A model generated the notes under the pieces. It saw nothing but the letters and a program-made list of their open reading frames with translations. It had not been told where the DNA came from and did not search any database. The position numbers and the translations under genes were made by a program. From NCBI RefSeq assembly GCF_964204645.1, contig NC_134026.1, positions 15,332,650-15,396,649 on the forward strand: a DNA stretch of 64,000 bases, written 5' to 3'. Below, in pieces: positions 46,198 through 57,443 of this stretch. Positions within the stretch are counted from its first letter, which is position 1. Each line of letters begins with the position of its first letter. This stretch comes from Tubulanus polymorphus. Taxonomy: Eukaryota > Nemertea > Palaeonemertea > Tubulaniformes > Tubulanidae.

Positions 46198-46745
46198 AAA
46201 CCCAGTAACATAGCTATCCCACACTGAGTTTGTACGCATTAAGTTGTGGGATATACATAAACGTGGCATAAATCCAGCAATAGAGCTTAGATAACTGTGT
46301 GTGGACACAATTTGTGGGATATACATTATCTTATCCTAGAAACATAGCTATCCCACACTAGAAACATAGCTATCCCACACTGAGTTTGTACGCATTAAGT
46401 TGTGGGATATACATAAACGTGGCATAAATCCAGCAATAGAGCTTAGATAACTGTGTCTGGACACAATTTGTGGGATATACATTATCTTAGCCTAGAAACA
46501 TAGCTATCCCACACTGAGTAAGTTGTGGGATATACATACATGGCATAAATCCAGCAATAGAGCTTAGACTATGTTGACACAATTTGTGGGATATACATTA
46601 TCTTATCCCAGTAACATAGCTATCCCACACTGAGTAAGTTGTGGGATATACATACATGGCATAAATCCAGCAATAGAGCTTAGATAACTGTGTCTGGACA
46701 CAATTTGTGGGATATACATAATCATAACCCAGTAACATAGCTAAT
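46198..46745. repeat. Tandem array of about 115-156-bp units
   Basis: Four to five units each carry TAGCTATCCCACACTGAGT, TTGTGGGATATACATA, GGCATAAATCCAGCAATAGA, GCTTAGATAACTGTGT and a second TTTGTGGGATATACAT. Units start near 46212, 46368, 46502 and 46617. Each unit holds the word in both orientations (TATCCCACA and TGTGGGATA), so it can fold. The same word is scattered nearby (38437, 47303, 50486-50530). Confidence 0.8.
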
Positions 46746-47044
46746 TCAGACAACCGAGATTGTACAAGCCTAGTGTACATCAACACTGCGATCGGGGGAT
46801 ATACTCTACATGGCAAGAATTTAGCAAAATTGAGCTTCACATGAATATAGCCTACATCCAAGTAGTGGAATGACAGGGTTCGTAGTTGTCAGGCCCTGGT
46901 TAAAATCAAGACTATATCATTTATGAAAAGTGGAAATCAATACTTTTTTAATCAAATGCGCATATTATCAACAACTATCAAGCCTAAACTTGAGTCCAAT
47001 ATAAAGTTCATGACAAACAATGATTTCTTAACACAACTACCAGT

Positions 47045-47215
47045 ATTTTCCGGCAATTAAGCCGACTGGGTCAATATGCCGAGGGCAATTTTTAGCCTAA
47101 AATACATGGATTTCTTTAAACTTCGCCCAATAAGCTGAGGCCCTTAATCGGGAGATTTTACTTCACTTATTATCTCAAAATACACGGACTTGAAAAATTT
47201 GCCATTTTTCATATG
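47045..47215 (-). repeat. Dispersed repeat R2, partial inverted copy
   Basis: On the minus strand it reads TCTCCCGATTAAGGGCCTCA, GCTTATTGGGCGAAG and TAGGCTAAAAATTGCCCTCG, matching 20275-20390. The R2 start is replaced here by TGAGATAATAAGTGAAGTAA, and the 3' part is missing. Confidence 0.5.
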
Positions 47216-47219
47216 AGTT

Positions 47220-50200
47220 TTGCAGGTAAAGAATGGCCTACTTAAATGTGCTTAGGCCTAATACCATACATTTTCATTTTGAATAAAAAGAACATTGCAA
47301 GTTGTGGGATATAGATTTAAAGTTAAACCCGGAAAACATCCATATTTCTAATTCTGTCTTTGATTTTTCCAGGCCTACTCAATTTTGGAAATCGTTCAAT
47401 TTCGTAAAAATAACAGCCCAAACTATCCCAGATTAGGTGAAGTCTAGACCTTTTGTAGCTCTAATAAAGACAACCTAAGCACACTAAGACACTATCTTGT
47501 GTACTTACTAGTAATATTTCAGGATTTTGTAGTAACTACTTGCCTAATTTATGTTTAAATGAATTAGGGGCCATTCATAGAATACAAACGGTTGACTTCT
47601 GTGTATTTCAACCCCTCCCCCATGAACACTGTCTGTACATTTTTATAACCCCCTTGCGTACATACTTTTATGAATGACCCCCTTTGTAAAACTGAACCGT
47701 TCGAATCCTTAAACCTCATCTAATGTGGAATCAAAACAGCAGTTTAAACAATTTATCTATCCACAACGTACCGGGGTACATGGATTTACAGCAGAGGATA
47801 TTTGCAAAAATCACATTGTGTTTCGTGCCTAATGTACAAACTATAAACTCTCCCCCTTAGAAAAGTAGGAACACGTTGAGCTCACCCCTCCCCTGTACGT
47901 TTTGACCGGACTTTTAAAACAACCCTCCTCCTACGTGAGTACGTACTTAATACGTAGCCCCTTATTGGTATTGATGTCTTGGATTTAAATTAGGTTGTTT
48001 GCCCAGACCTCTAAGCCTAAATGGAACTTCACATGCTCGCTATGTATCGTATAATATCATTCTTAATCAACGGAATCGCCTAATTTAGGCTTATATGATT
48101 GACTTTAGAAGTTTTGCATTTAGATTAAGATAGGCCTAGGCCCTAAAGGTTTTCAAAAAATCTGACTCTATTTTTGTTAATCAGTATACTCGAGTAAATG
48201 ATTATTCTTAGAACAGGTTCCTACTTTGTAGTGGTGAGTGCATCATGCTCATTGCACTTGCATGATGTGTATTGATCCACTTATCGCTCTGAACAAAAAC
48301 CATAGGTCCAGATATCAGCTAGCCTATTCAGTACGTTTTTTATTTCATATCTTCAGGACACTAGAAAGAGGCTTTTTAGCCTGGACTTTGTCTCGTGATC
48401 GTCACGATTTTTGAACCGGAAGCCATATTGGATGGGCATTTAAAGTAAAGATTTAAACAATGTGCCATGAACCAATTAATTTGAGAAAAATATAAATTTC
48501 TTGTTGATTTCAACAAACAAATTTGGCTAGCATTAATAACGGTTATTAACCCCAGTGACAGTTGACAAAATTCGAAAAGTTTTTATGCACTGATTACCCT
48601 TACATCGTTTCAGCAAACACTTTATACAAATCTTCACTTAGATTTCCCAATCCTTCGAAAGATCATCACGATTCAGATATAAAAATCATTCGCACGGACC
48701 CGTGCGGATTACTCTGGAGGTTATTCGTACGGAACTAGGATCTGCACGCTAATAACTGTCGCTGATTAAGGCCACACCTGCGTACAGAGGTGCGCGACTT
48801 AGAAAACTCAAGAGTCTCACCTTACCCTAACCCTATCCCTTCCATACGAATAATTCCAGAGTAATCTGTACGAGTACGTACGAATAGCCTCCGGAATTAT
48901 TCGTACGCGTCCGTACAAATAGCCACTTCGTATAAAAATTGGGCCAAAAATCTAATTTCTATTGAAGATATCATAATATAAATCACTGCATCACTGCATT
49001 CTGAAGCTAGAACAGAGATTTGTTATTCAGTAAAATGCAGCAATAAATCGCGAGAGGTGCGGAAGATACAAACCCGAAGATACACCCTTTGAATGCTGTA
49101 TTTGTGAGAAAAACATGTACTATGGCTATGCTATTTCATAAGTGGCCTATGTGAACACTCAATTTTCAGAACTTCGACTTACTGTACGTACCGCGTATGC
49201 TTCGTCGTAGTACACTCACACTGTTCAATTCGTCGATTTTTTAAAAATATTGAAACGATGAGTGCGACAAAAAATCCTTCACCGATTTTGATGATCCAGG
49301 GCTTTCTGGTCGCAGAATAGTCTATATTTCACGGTTTTGCAGTTATTTGGCTCATCCACGCATAGTCAGTAACCTGTCTGTGGTTTTGTTTCACGATCGG
49401 ATATTTTCACAAACCACAGTCAGGAATGGGAAGGTCATTTTTGCAGGCAATTTTCGTCGGCCAATTTGACTGACGAGTAATTTGCCTGGCATTTCATTGT
49501 TTCTTAAGATATCCGTCTAATTTTTGTTGTAATCAACGCACAACAGATTCGTAGTTTGTCTGATACCTATAATACCTCACCTGACGATCTTAATCCATGT
49601 GCAAATCGGCCGTAAAGTGAGAGTAAATTTCCGTCGATTCGACGGTGGCCATTTTGAAAACTTGTGGAGGGTGCTGGCACCTGTGGTCTGAGACTAGGAC
49701 AACTACACAAACTAACAAAACGAAACGACGAAATTGAAAAAAATTAAGAAATCAACACTAATTCATATTTTTCTTCAACCAGAATTTATTATTTCATTAT
49801 TTTTTTTATGGAAAATATGAAGATTTGAAATATATGTTGGAAAACCATCAAAAATAAAAATTGTCGTTTCGTCTTGGAAGTTTTATATAAATCCTTTTAG
49901 GTCACCTTGTCTATCATGCCACCTGTGTAACAGAGAAATGGCGGAATTTGAGGAGAAATTAATTAATTTCTCAAAATAATGTCCATCAATCGCTCGAAAC
50001 ATACATAAAATTGGATTATTTCGAAAGGTACCTGTTTTAGTTTGTGAATGAAGCCATTAATTGTGGACTGAAGTCAATAGAAAATATATTTTTGAAGTGT
50101 TACTTTTTTCAACCATGTTTTGGCTCTTGTCATCCCTAACGTTGGTATAAGCCAATCCGATTATAAAAAGCTTACCACCAACGATTAGGTAACTAACTAA

Positions 50201-50577
50201 TCCACGCAATGATCCGACTGTGCACACACGATTAATCTGATTTCCCGTCACAAACTCTATATCACGTTCGCCATTCACCGTCAAATCAATTCAATTCAAT
50301 TTTATGCTTCTTTAACCGAAATGGCTCAAGGCCGTTTCGGTAGTTCATAGACATGCCACTACTACATTTTGGCAGCACCATAGTATATATATATATATCC
50401 AATCTAGTATAAAACCTTAAAATGCGCCGATATCATATATGAGACATACATCCCCTGGGGAGGACTGAGCCGCTTGGAAAAAAGTGGGATATTTTTGTAT
50501 ATCCCACTTTATTAGAATATCCCACAACAAAGGTTTTATATAGACAGTTTTCTCACATCTTGCCATATCTCTTTCCA

Positions 50578-50645
<68 letters not shown>

Positions 50646-51780
50646 TTTGAGCTAGTGATAAGAACTCTAATCCAAAATTATTGTCATTGAATTGATTAAA
50701 TTAGATGATTACTTTTGGGTTAGTAGTCATTAGAAAAACATTCAAGCACGTATGGATGTGAGTGATAAGAACTCACAAATACTAATTAAATATAGATTAA
50801 TATATATATTATCATTGGGAATCAATTACATAATCAATTAATCACATTTGCCTCGGTATTTACTGGATTTACAGTTGAACATTGCTCATTTAATGTTTTT
50901 TCCAAGTGTTTTATGAAAAGATGTATTTGTATTGGAGCTTTAATCGGGGATATAGCGGTCTGGGTGACATTTCCATTTGCTTTAGATTAGACATATATCT
51001 TAAAATTGTTCTTGCTATTATCAGTCAAATGCATTTTATATTTTTTCTTTTTATCATGTAAATTATGTAAAGAAATTAGAAACTATGGTTTATAATAAGC
51101 TCGATAAACATAAATCAATCAATCAATCAATAGTTTAATTTTAACATATTCATGTACACCTGAAATCAGTTCAAATGCAAACTAAGCTATAACTAATTTT
51201 CATTGTTTTCCTGATAAAATTAAAATAGTTTTATTTTCTTTGATCTTTTTTACTTAAATATTCATGTACACCTAAAGGTGAGCTGAAATCATGCAAACTA
51301 AATTATAACTAATTTTCATTGTTTTCCCGATCAAAGGATGATAGAAGCAGCAAATTGTCTTACTTTGATCTTTCAACAGTGTTAAGCTGAAATTAGCATG
51401 AACACATTAGACATAATGATAATTAATGAGTACTTTGCCATTATGACGCAAGTAATGATGGCACAGGTAAATGGGACGGGGCAAGCGGTACCACCAGTCA
51501 TATCATTACCAGACATCGTTAAAACATACGGATGGCCGCTCAGTGAGCTCAATCTAACTGGGCTTCGTGGACTTATTCCATAAATCGTCTTGATCTCTAA
51601 GATGCGGGATGGATCGAAGGTGGAAATCTTAAAATTTACATACTAGAGTGACATATGTGGCGTTACGCCAATCTCTAGTTCTTCTGCATTTGTTCAGTGT
51701 TAGTTCCATATTATCAGAGTGGTAAAAGCTTGGTATTGCTAGTGAAGTCAATTTGAATCTTACTATCTTGTTCTATTGTA
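47220..51780. other. Long intronic stretch with simple repeats, no gene recognised
   Basis: No coding exon is supported between the R2 fragment and the second SMC6 exon. At 48680-48915 there is a cluster of ATTCGTACGG / CCGTACGAAT-like words around TTACTCTGGAGGTTATTCGT and its inverse ATAATTCCAGAGTAATCTGT, forming a degenerate palindrome. At 50581-50643 lies a pure TA microsatellite of about 31 units. CAATCAATCAATCAAT occurs at 51114-51130. Confidence 0.5.
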
Positions 51781-51781
51781 G

Positions 51782-51868
51782 AGGGGGATTGAAAGCATAA
51801 TATTGATAGCGGATGATGAAGAAGCTAAGGTGGTCATGGACAAGCATCCTCCTCTTAATGTCAGAGAG
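51782..51868 (+). CDS. SMC6: SMC6 exon (hinge region, part 2)
   Basis: An 87-base exon between TTCTATTGTAG and AGAGAG|GTAAGA. In phase 0 it reads RGIESIILIADDEEAKVVMD then KHPPLNVRE. It continues LIDQ of the exon at 25483 as RGIE....LI....A..VM...PP.N..E, the conserved SMC6 hinge sequence. The hinge mediates dimerisation with SMC5 and contacts DNA. The next expected segment (an A(F/Y)T..GDQ motif) is not found before the KDZ transposon or up to 64000, so the following intron is also more than 12 kb. Confidence 0.8.
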
Positions 51869-52238
51869 GTAAGATTTCATAAGACTGCACAATAGTAACT
51901 CAACCATTTGATTGAGAAAAAGTGCATTGAATTCAAAATTAACTGTTGAATGGAACATTTTTTTCCAAAGTCGTTTTTGAACATTTGTATTTTTTTAAGT
52001 CAACAGTGTTCAGCTAATGCGTGAAATAACTTTTATCTCATTAATTTTGCCCGAATGAAAATGATATATTTTCTGTTCATGAAACATTTCGAAAAATACA
52101 TTTTGATAAAGAAATACATATCTTTGCTGAAAAATATATTTCCATATGGAAAATAATTATACACAAAAAACTAATTTTTATACATGAAAATACATTTTAT
52201 TTTTCTTAAGGGATTGGGTGGTACACTTGAAGTATACT

Positions 52239-52415
52239 TACCAAGTACACTATTCCGTGAAGTGCACTTTCCCAATGATAAAGTGCACTAACTTTACAAA
52301 AGCAGACTCAATGAGTACACTTATTGAGTACTCTATTTTGTGAAGTGCACTTTCCCTATGATAAAGTGCACTAATTTCACAAAAGTAGACTCAATGAGTA
52401 CACTTTGAGTGAACT
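52239..52415 (+). repeat. Two-unit tandem repeat of about 85 bp
   Basis: GTGAAGTGCACTTTCCCAAT, GATAAAGTGCACTAACTTTA and GACTCAATGAGTACACTT at 52257-52322 are repeated at 52341-52404 with few changes. AGTGCACTT and its complement AAGTGCACT alternate, so each unit can form a hairpin. Confidence 0.7.
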
Positions 52416-52934
52416 TTACCCACGGATGTGCACTTGAATTGAAATTTATTTTCATAAGGGTATATTCATGATGAGTCATGCAGTTGCATGTAATTATTAC
52501 GTGTGTATAATGCTGAGACCTTTTCATTCGACAGATTTTCATAAAGTTTACTTGGTTCATCTATTAAGGTTACTTTCTTAAATATTAATGCACGGACCCC
52601 CTGAACATGATGTGTTTCCATCACTCTTTAAGGTAATTCCAGTTTCCGAATGAAGTTTCTGCAAACTAAGTCATGGAAATGATCAAATAAAGACCTCGGT
52701 GGCAGATTCAGACGGGAACACAACATGCACGTGCTCTTGTCGCAATGTATATTCCTATGCCATTTTGAAAATACAACGGCAATATTTTTCAGGGCATTTT
52801 TTCCACCAGCAACTAATTAGATGCCTCAGTACCTAGAAATTGTATGAAATTGCACTGAAATTTCATATTTTTAAACCCTTGTTTTGATTGCATGGATACT
52901 TACATGGATATTTAAAAAAATATAAATTGATTGA

Positions 52935-53239
52935 TGGACAGGTCATTTATGATTGAAACTGCCGCGTCAAGCCCTATGGGGCTCTTGTTGATTTGCTGCA
53001 GCTAAATGCCGATTTTGGACAGGTTCTATGTATTGCCGCAGCATATTTACTTAATTTCTTCAAAAACGTATTCAAAGAAAAAAAACGTCATTCAGTAGAT
53101 TATTGCCGCAGCTTTCGCCGCTGCAGTCGCTGCACTTCCAACGCCACTGCATTGGGTTATGGTCACCATGGGGTGTTGAATAACTTAGTATTTCCTTTTT
53201 ATATTGGTACCAGTATAGGCATATTTTGTTATCACAATC
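52935..53239 (+). repeat. R1 copy split by the KDZ transposon (left half)
   Basis: CTATGGGGCTCTTGTTGATT at 52974 matches the R1 terminal word. GGTCACCATGGGGTGTTGAA TAACTTAGTATTTCC and GGCATATTTTGTTATCACAATC match 23400-23430 and 23312-23335. The repeat stops at 53239 and resumes at 62895 with CACAATCATTTGCTCAATTG, so the transposon inserted into it. Confidence 0.65.
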
Positions 53240-53240
53240 C

Positions 53241-53455
53241 AGGTATAAAACATGCCCATTTTCAAAAGATTACTCGGAACTTACGCGGCCGAGCAACTGC
53301 GCTGCTCGGTTTACTGCTCGGACATTCTGCTCGGTTTTGATAAATTAGCCCCGCGCAATATGAGCTGCTCGATAATCTCTGCTCGGAACTCTGCTCGGTT
53401 TCAATCGTTTGTAGATCCGCGCAAATACGAGCTGCTCGGCATGCTGCTCGGAATT
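53241..53455 (+). repeat. KDZ transposon left terminal inverted repeat
   Basis: It begins AGGTATAAAACATGCCCATT and continues with about ten GCTCGG (or CCGAGC) units, such as GCTGCTCGGTTTACTGCTCG. It is nearly identical to the reverse complement of 62691-62893. The main difference is one 12-bp unit (AACTCTGCTCGG) extra here. Such arrays at transposon ends are usually transposase-binding sites. Two CGCGCA words (53352 and 53418) recall the GCGCA half-site bound by NRF-1. Confidence 0.85.
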
Positions 53456-54960
53456 ATGCTCGACTAGGTGTTATGTCAAATATTGCGGAGAACCGGGATT
53501 TCCCCAGATACTCAGTAGGCCTACTCCACCGCTATAGCCACATATATACTGCATGGGCAGAAAAACTTGTATACAGGCCGGGGATTTTTGACTGAAATAT
53601 CATATCGCGACCGAGTGACTTATCGTGAAATTTCATGTCTCTCTACTAATGATATAGCGAATCGCACTCTTAGGCGAGAACGACGAAGTCCGAAAAGTTT
53701 ATCTAAGCTATTGATGTCTCCGTTAAACCATAGGCCCCTACATTTAAATTATTCACTTATACAAGAAATTGCTCAGCTCGAATATTCGTTCAACTTGAAC
53801 TATTTTCAAATTCCTTTCAACTCGCATATCTGAACGACCTCCCGGCAGCAAACACAAGTATCGATTAAAGACATGCACGTGTTTACTGCTATATTAGTAG
53901 GTTACCGATAGTAACAGTAGAACGATACACGCTACACAAAATCGCCCACAGAGACATTCAGTTCATTAAATCATGTTTTTGGAAGGTGGCTAAAAATCCC
54001 CTTTAGGCCATTCAAATTTGATACCGTGTTTCTCATTTTTTTAACATTCAATATTTATTTCATGAAGAAAACGATGTTTACAAAAATTACATGCGTCTTA
54101 CAATCACCATGCAGGCATTATAGCAAAACATAAAAATACATTTATATATATAAATAGATAGCGGTCATTGAACACGCCAAGCTCAACACGCGGGAGAAAT
54201 GTTATATATATTATGAAAAAAATACATTGTTTCATCAACACGCGCGTCGGAAAAATCATTGACGAAACTCTAGTAGAAATAAAACGAGCGCTCCCGCGTC
54301 TAGTGTAATAATTTATGTTGGTTTTTTTATAAAAGACAAAATACTCCCGCCCACATCAATAAATGATTGTTCATATGATCTTATTTCTTGTCGTGCTTGG
54401 AGATGGAAGAAAATGTCTTGAAATGCGCTTTGTCGGCAATGAATCAGGTGATTTTGTGTAGATCGGGGTTCCAAGTCCATTGCTCTGGCATGCGGTGATT
54501 TCGATCCCTCGAGATGCCATATTTACTGCATTTTCTACCGAAATAAAAATAAAAAGTTGACTCCCTCATGCTCTTTTTCAATACTCCTCCAAATATTTAA
54601 TTTCAAAGTTTTTTTTAAAAACAGGTTAAGTCAAATAAACACCTGTCTGCCTCCGTCACTTTTCATTACAATAAAACTTTTCTCATAAAGACTGCGAACT
54701 TCTTGGTAGTCAGTTTAACCATTGAATCTAAAACGAACTAAAGCAGTTAAGAATTAAGCCGAAATGGATGTTATCTTAGAATTGGAACAAAACATGTCAG
54801 ATTCAAGGGTCTCATTGACAATTTAGAAAGTGAGACACTATTTAAACAAAATAAGATTTGACGACAGACGGAATAACATCGATCGATTGTTGAGTAACAA
54901 CAGTATAAGCAAATACGCGCCTAGAAATGAACAAGTAATTTAAACTGTTAATTAATCAAT

Positions 54961-55124
54961 TAGTGCAGGCCTGTGGGAAAAAATTGGTGTGGGACCACCC
55001 TATAAAGCCCAGTCCTCTAGTCATAAATTCATTTGCGTTCATCAAGTCAACTACACTTTCATTCACCTGCGTACACTTGCGGATAAATAATAACTTAATT
55101 AGACCAGCTACAATAAATCACAAC
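54961..55124 (+). promoter_or_regulatory. TATA promoter of the NRF-1-like gene
   Basis: CCCTATAAAGCCC with TATAAA at 55001-55006 lies about 120 bases before the ATG at 55125, a spacing that would allow a start near 55030 and a leader of about 95 bases. The upstream in-frame ATG at 54963 precedes this TATA box, so the first 54 codons of the longest open frame are probably not translated. Confidence 0.6.
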
Positions 55125-56453
55125 ATGTATGCGTCGTCAAAAAAATGTTGGGCAGCTATTGAAAAAGCAGTGGAGAGATATAATAAGATATCCGGTGACA
55201 ATGTCGTGGCTGTAACAATGTATCGTAACAGAATTACGAACGTACATGAAATGGCAACGACAGGTACCGATTCATTTCTGAAAGTCGTGGCGGATCAAAA
55301 ACTTAACTTTGAGGCGGCCATGTCTCCTCAGCTTCCGAATGAAGAACCGGGAGCCTCAGTTTGCGATAAATCGTTGCCAGATGTGTGCGAAGTGTACGGG
55401 AAAAAATTATCTGCACTGGCCACCGACAGCGCAAGAGAACTGCTCAGTAATTTAGTTTTTGCGAGCAAAAACATATTAGGACACGGAAAAGATGTTAATC
55501 CTCATTGGGGAAAAGAGGATTTCAGAGCTCCGTGGTGGCCAGCTAATTGGCCTTGGAAAAACCCACGCTGCGATATTCGGCCAGAAAACGACCGAACCAA
55601 CAAATGGGCCGAAGCAGTACGGGCTGCGTGCGCAGATGCATATCGTTTTCATGATATGGAACATTTGACTGGTGAGTAGCAATTCTTGAAGTTTTATTAT
55701 ATATGATAAATATTTTAACTGCTAAATCATATTGAGAATCATTTCTGTTTAATTGGCTTTAAAGTCTTTATCAATCGAGAGAATTATTTATTTTAATAAC
55801 GCATAAGCGTTGATGGAATTGACGATTGAAACAATTCGCCCGCCACGGTAAAATGCATGTAGCAAATTCGACCGTCTAGTACTGCCCCTAGGTATAACTA
55901 AAGCGGGAAAAACGAACTAAGAGGGTGGTACAAAACTTTAAAAACCGTCTCACTAAAAGCCGTCCAATCATTATGAAGGTGGTAATTAATAATTATATTA
56001 ATGGAACTGTGGTCGGGTCCTTAAATACCCTAAAATTCTGAGCTTCCCCCTCAACTTCTGAAAATTGCCTCTGTAAATTTTTTTTCAACTCAATTTGTGA
56101 ATTTAACCCGTACTTATGCATAGGCATATAGCCCATTGACCGGACACCTCCCTACAATTTGCAATTAACTCACCACAATAGTCACATTGGTACCACTTGC
56201 CACATCTAATATAAAGGCCGTTTCTCTATCATTCATTGTTTTGTGTAAGCAGTGAAAAGGTCAAAAGAAATGGGAACTAATTTATATACAAATTTTATAG
56301 TTTTCAAAATTTTTTTCAAGATTTTTACTGGGGGGATGGGTATATTTACCGAGGGGGGATTATTAACTACATTCGTGTAAACAAGTTATCTCAAGAAAAT
56401 TACACGAAACTGGACCCTTCAAATTCTGATTTGACTGATATGTAGGAACCATA

Positions 56454-56489
<36 letters not shown>

Positions 56490-56516
56490 TGTATGTATGT
56501 ATGCATTGTATGTATG

Positions 56517-56579
<63 letters not shown>

Positions 56580-57336
56580 GCTAGTTTTAAGAAATGTTTC
56601 TTATTATTTAGGTGACAACTCAGTTCCAGTTGCAGCGCCCAGGATTCGACCGGTTCCTGCACCACGAGCACCTGCCCGAGCACCAATTGAAGAAACCGTG
56701 ATAGAAGATGCAATCATGAACTGCGTTGAAAACGGTTCTCTCTCCCAAGTGTGCAGTTTTGAAATGACCCTGTTACACGACCAAAGAGGTACAATTCCCT
56801 GATTTGATTGATATACATATATATATATTTATGGTATTAGCAATATTCAACTCTTATGAGTATTCAAAACAGGTGTAAACATTTATTCTTTTTTCCAGCT
56901 AATTTGCAGTCAACTGTAATTGAGAAAGGTGTCCCACAAATTGGTATACAGTACTCGGAACCAGCAGAATACAGTAAGTTAAAATCGCAAATTTCACTAT
57001 CGAATTAAATATATACACAAATAGATACACTGATATTAAATGATCAAATTAATTCATTATTCTCATTAACTATCTCTGAATTATTTTTAAAAATTTTTCA
57101 GGCAATACACAATCGACAATTAACAAGGAGAGTGTACTGCAAACAGTCGAAGAATCAGCATGCAGTAAGTTCATTAGCTGCTTTCCGATTAATCAACTTA
57201 AAGGACTCAACAAAATATTTTTATAAAATTACAATTACTTTTTTCAGAATTTGACGAAACATATACATGTACAACATCAAGATCAAGCAGTCGACAGAAA
57301 TGCCAGACCGAACGGATGAAAACCTATCAACAATAA
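55125..57336 (+). CDS. NRF-1/EWG/P3A2-like DNA-binding protein, transposon-borne, 5 exons
   Basis: Exons 55125-55671, 56612-56788, 56899-56973, 57102-57164 and 57248-57336, all phase-1 joins with GT..AG, give an intact 316-residue protein. Residues about 5-66 ([14 protein letters not shown] to FLKVVADQ, then LNFEAAMS) and 92-181 resemble the dimerisation/DNA-binding domain of nuclear respiratory factor 1. The second part holds [46 protein letters not shown] and [20 protein letters not shown]. The WWP..WPW.N.R.D.R.E pattern, then W..A.R......Y..H..E.L, is the NRF-1 signature. NRF-1 binds GCGC-rich promoter palindromes in the nucleus. The C-terminal 135 residues are low-complexity and look disordered, with a Pro/Ala/Arg stretch. 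It may bind the transposon's own ends or host promoters; that is inference. Confidence 0.82.
56455..56578. repeat. TATG/TA microsatellite in intron 1
   Basis: About twelve TATG units (56461-56520, interrupted once by CAT) run into some 28 TA units (56521-56577), only about 35 bases before exon 2 of the NRF-1-like gene. Its closeness to the acceptor at 56611 could affect splicing. Length is likely to vary between individuals. Confidence 0.9.
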
Positions 57337-57443
57337 ATTTAACAATTTTACAAATAAAAATTAGCTGTCCAATGTTTCAATATCTTTTTCTCAATCTATG
57401 CAACGTCTGCATATTATTGCATTTTTTCCTTTTTATCTCGGTT

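Noticed and set aside
46198-46745. CRISPR-like array
   Set aside because: Unit and spacer lengths vary, spacers repeat along with the units, and this is animal nuclear DNA.
51398-51583. 61-residue open frame just upstream of the second SMC6 exon
   Set aside because: The two flanking SMC6 exons join directly in phase with conserved sequence, leaving no room for an exon between them; no family recognised.
53567-53833. 88-residue open frame near the left end of the KDZ transposon
   Set aside because: No recognisable motif, no splice signals linking it to either gene, and located between subterminal repeats; probably chance.
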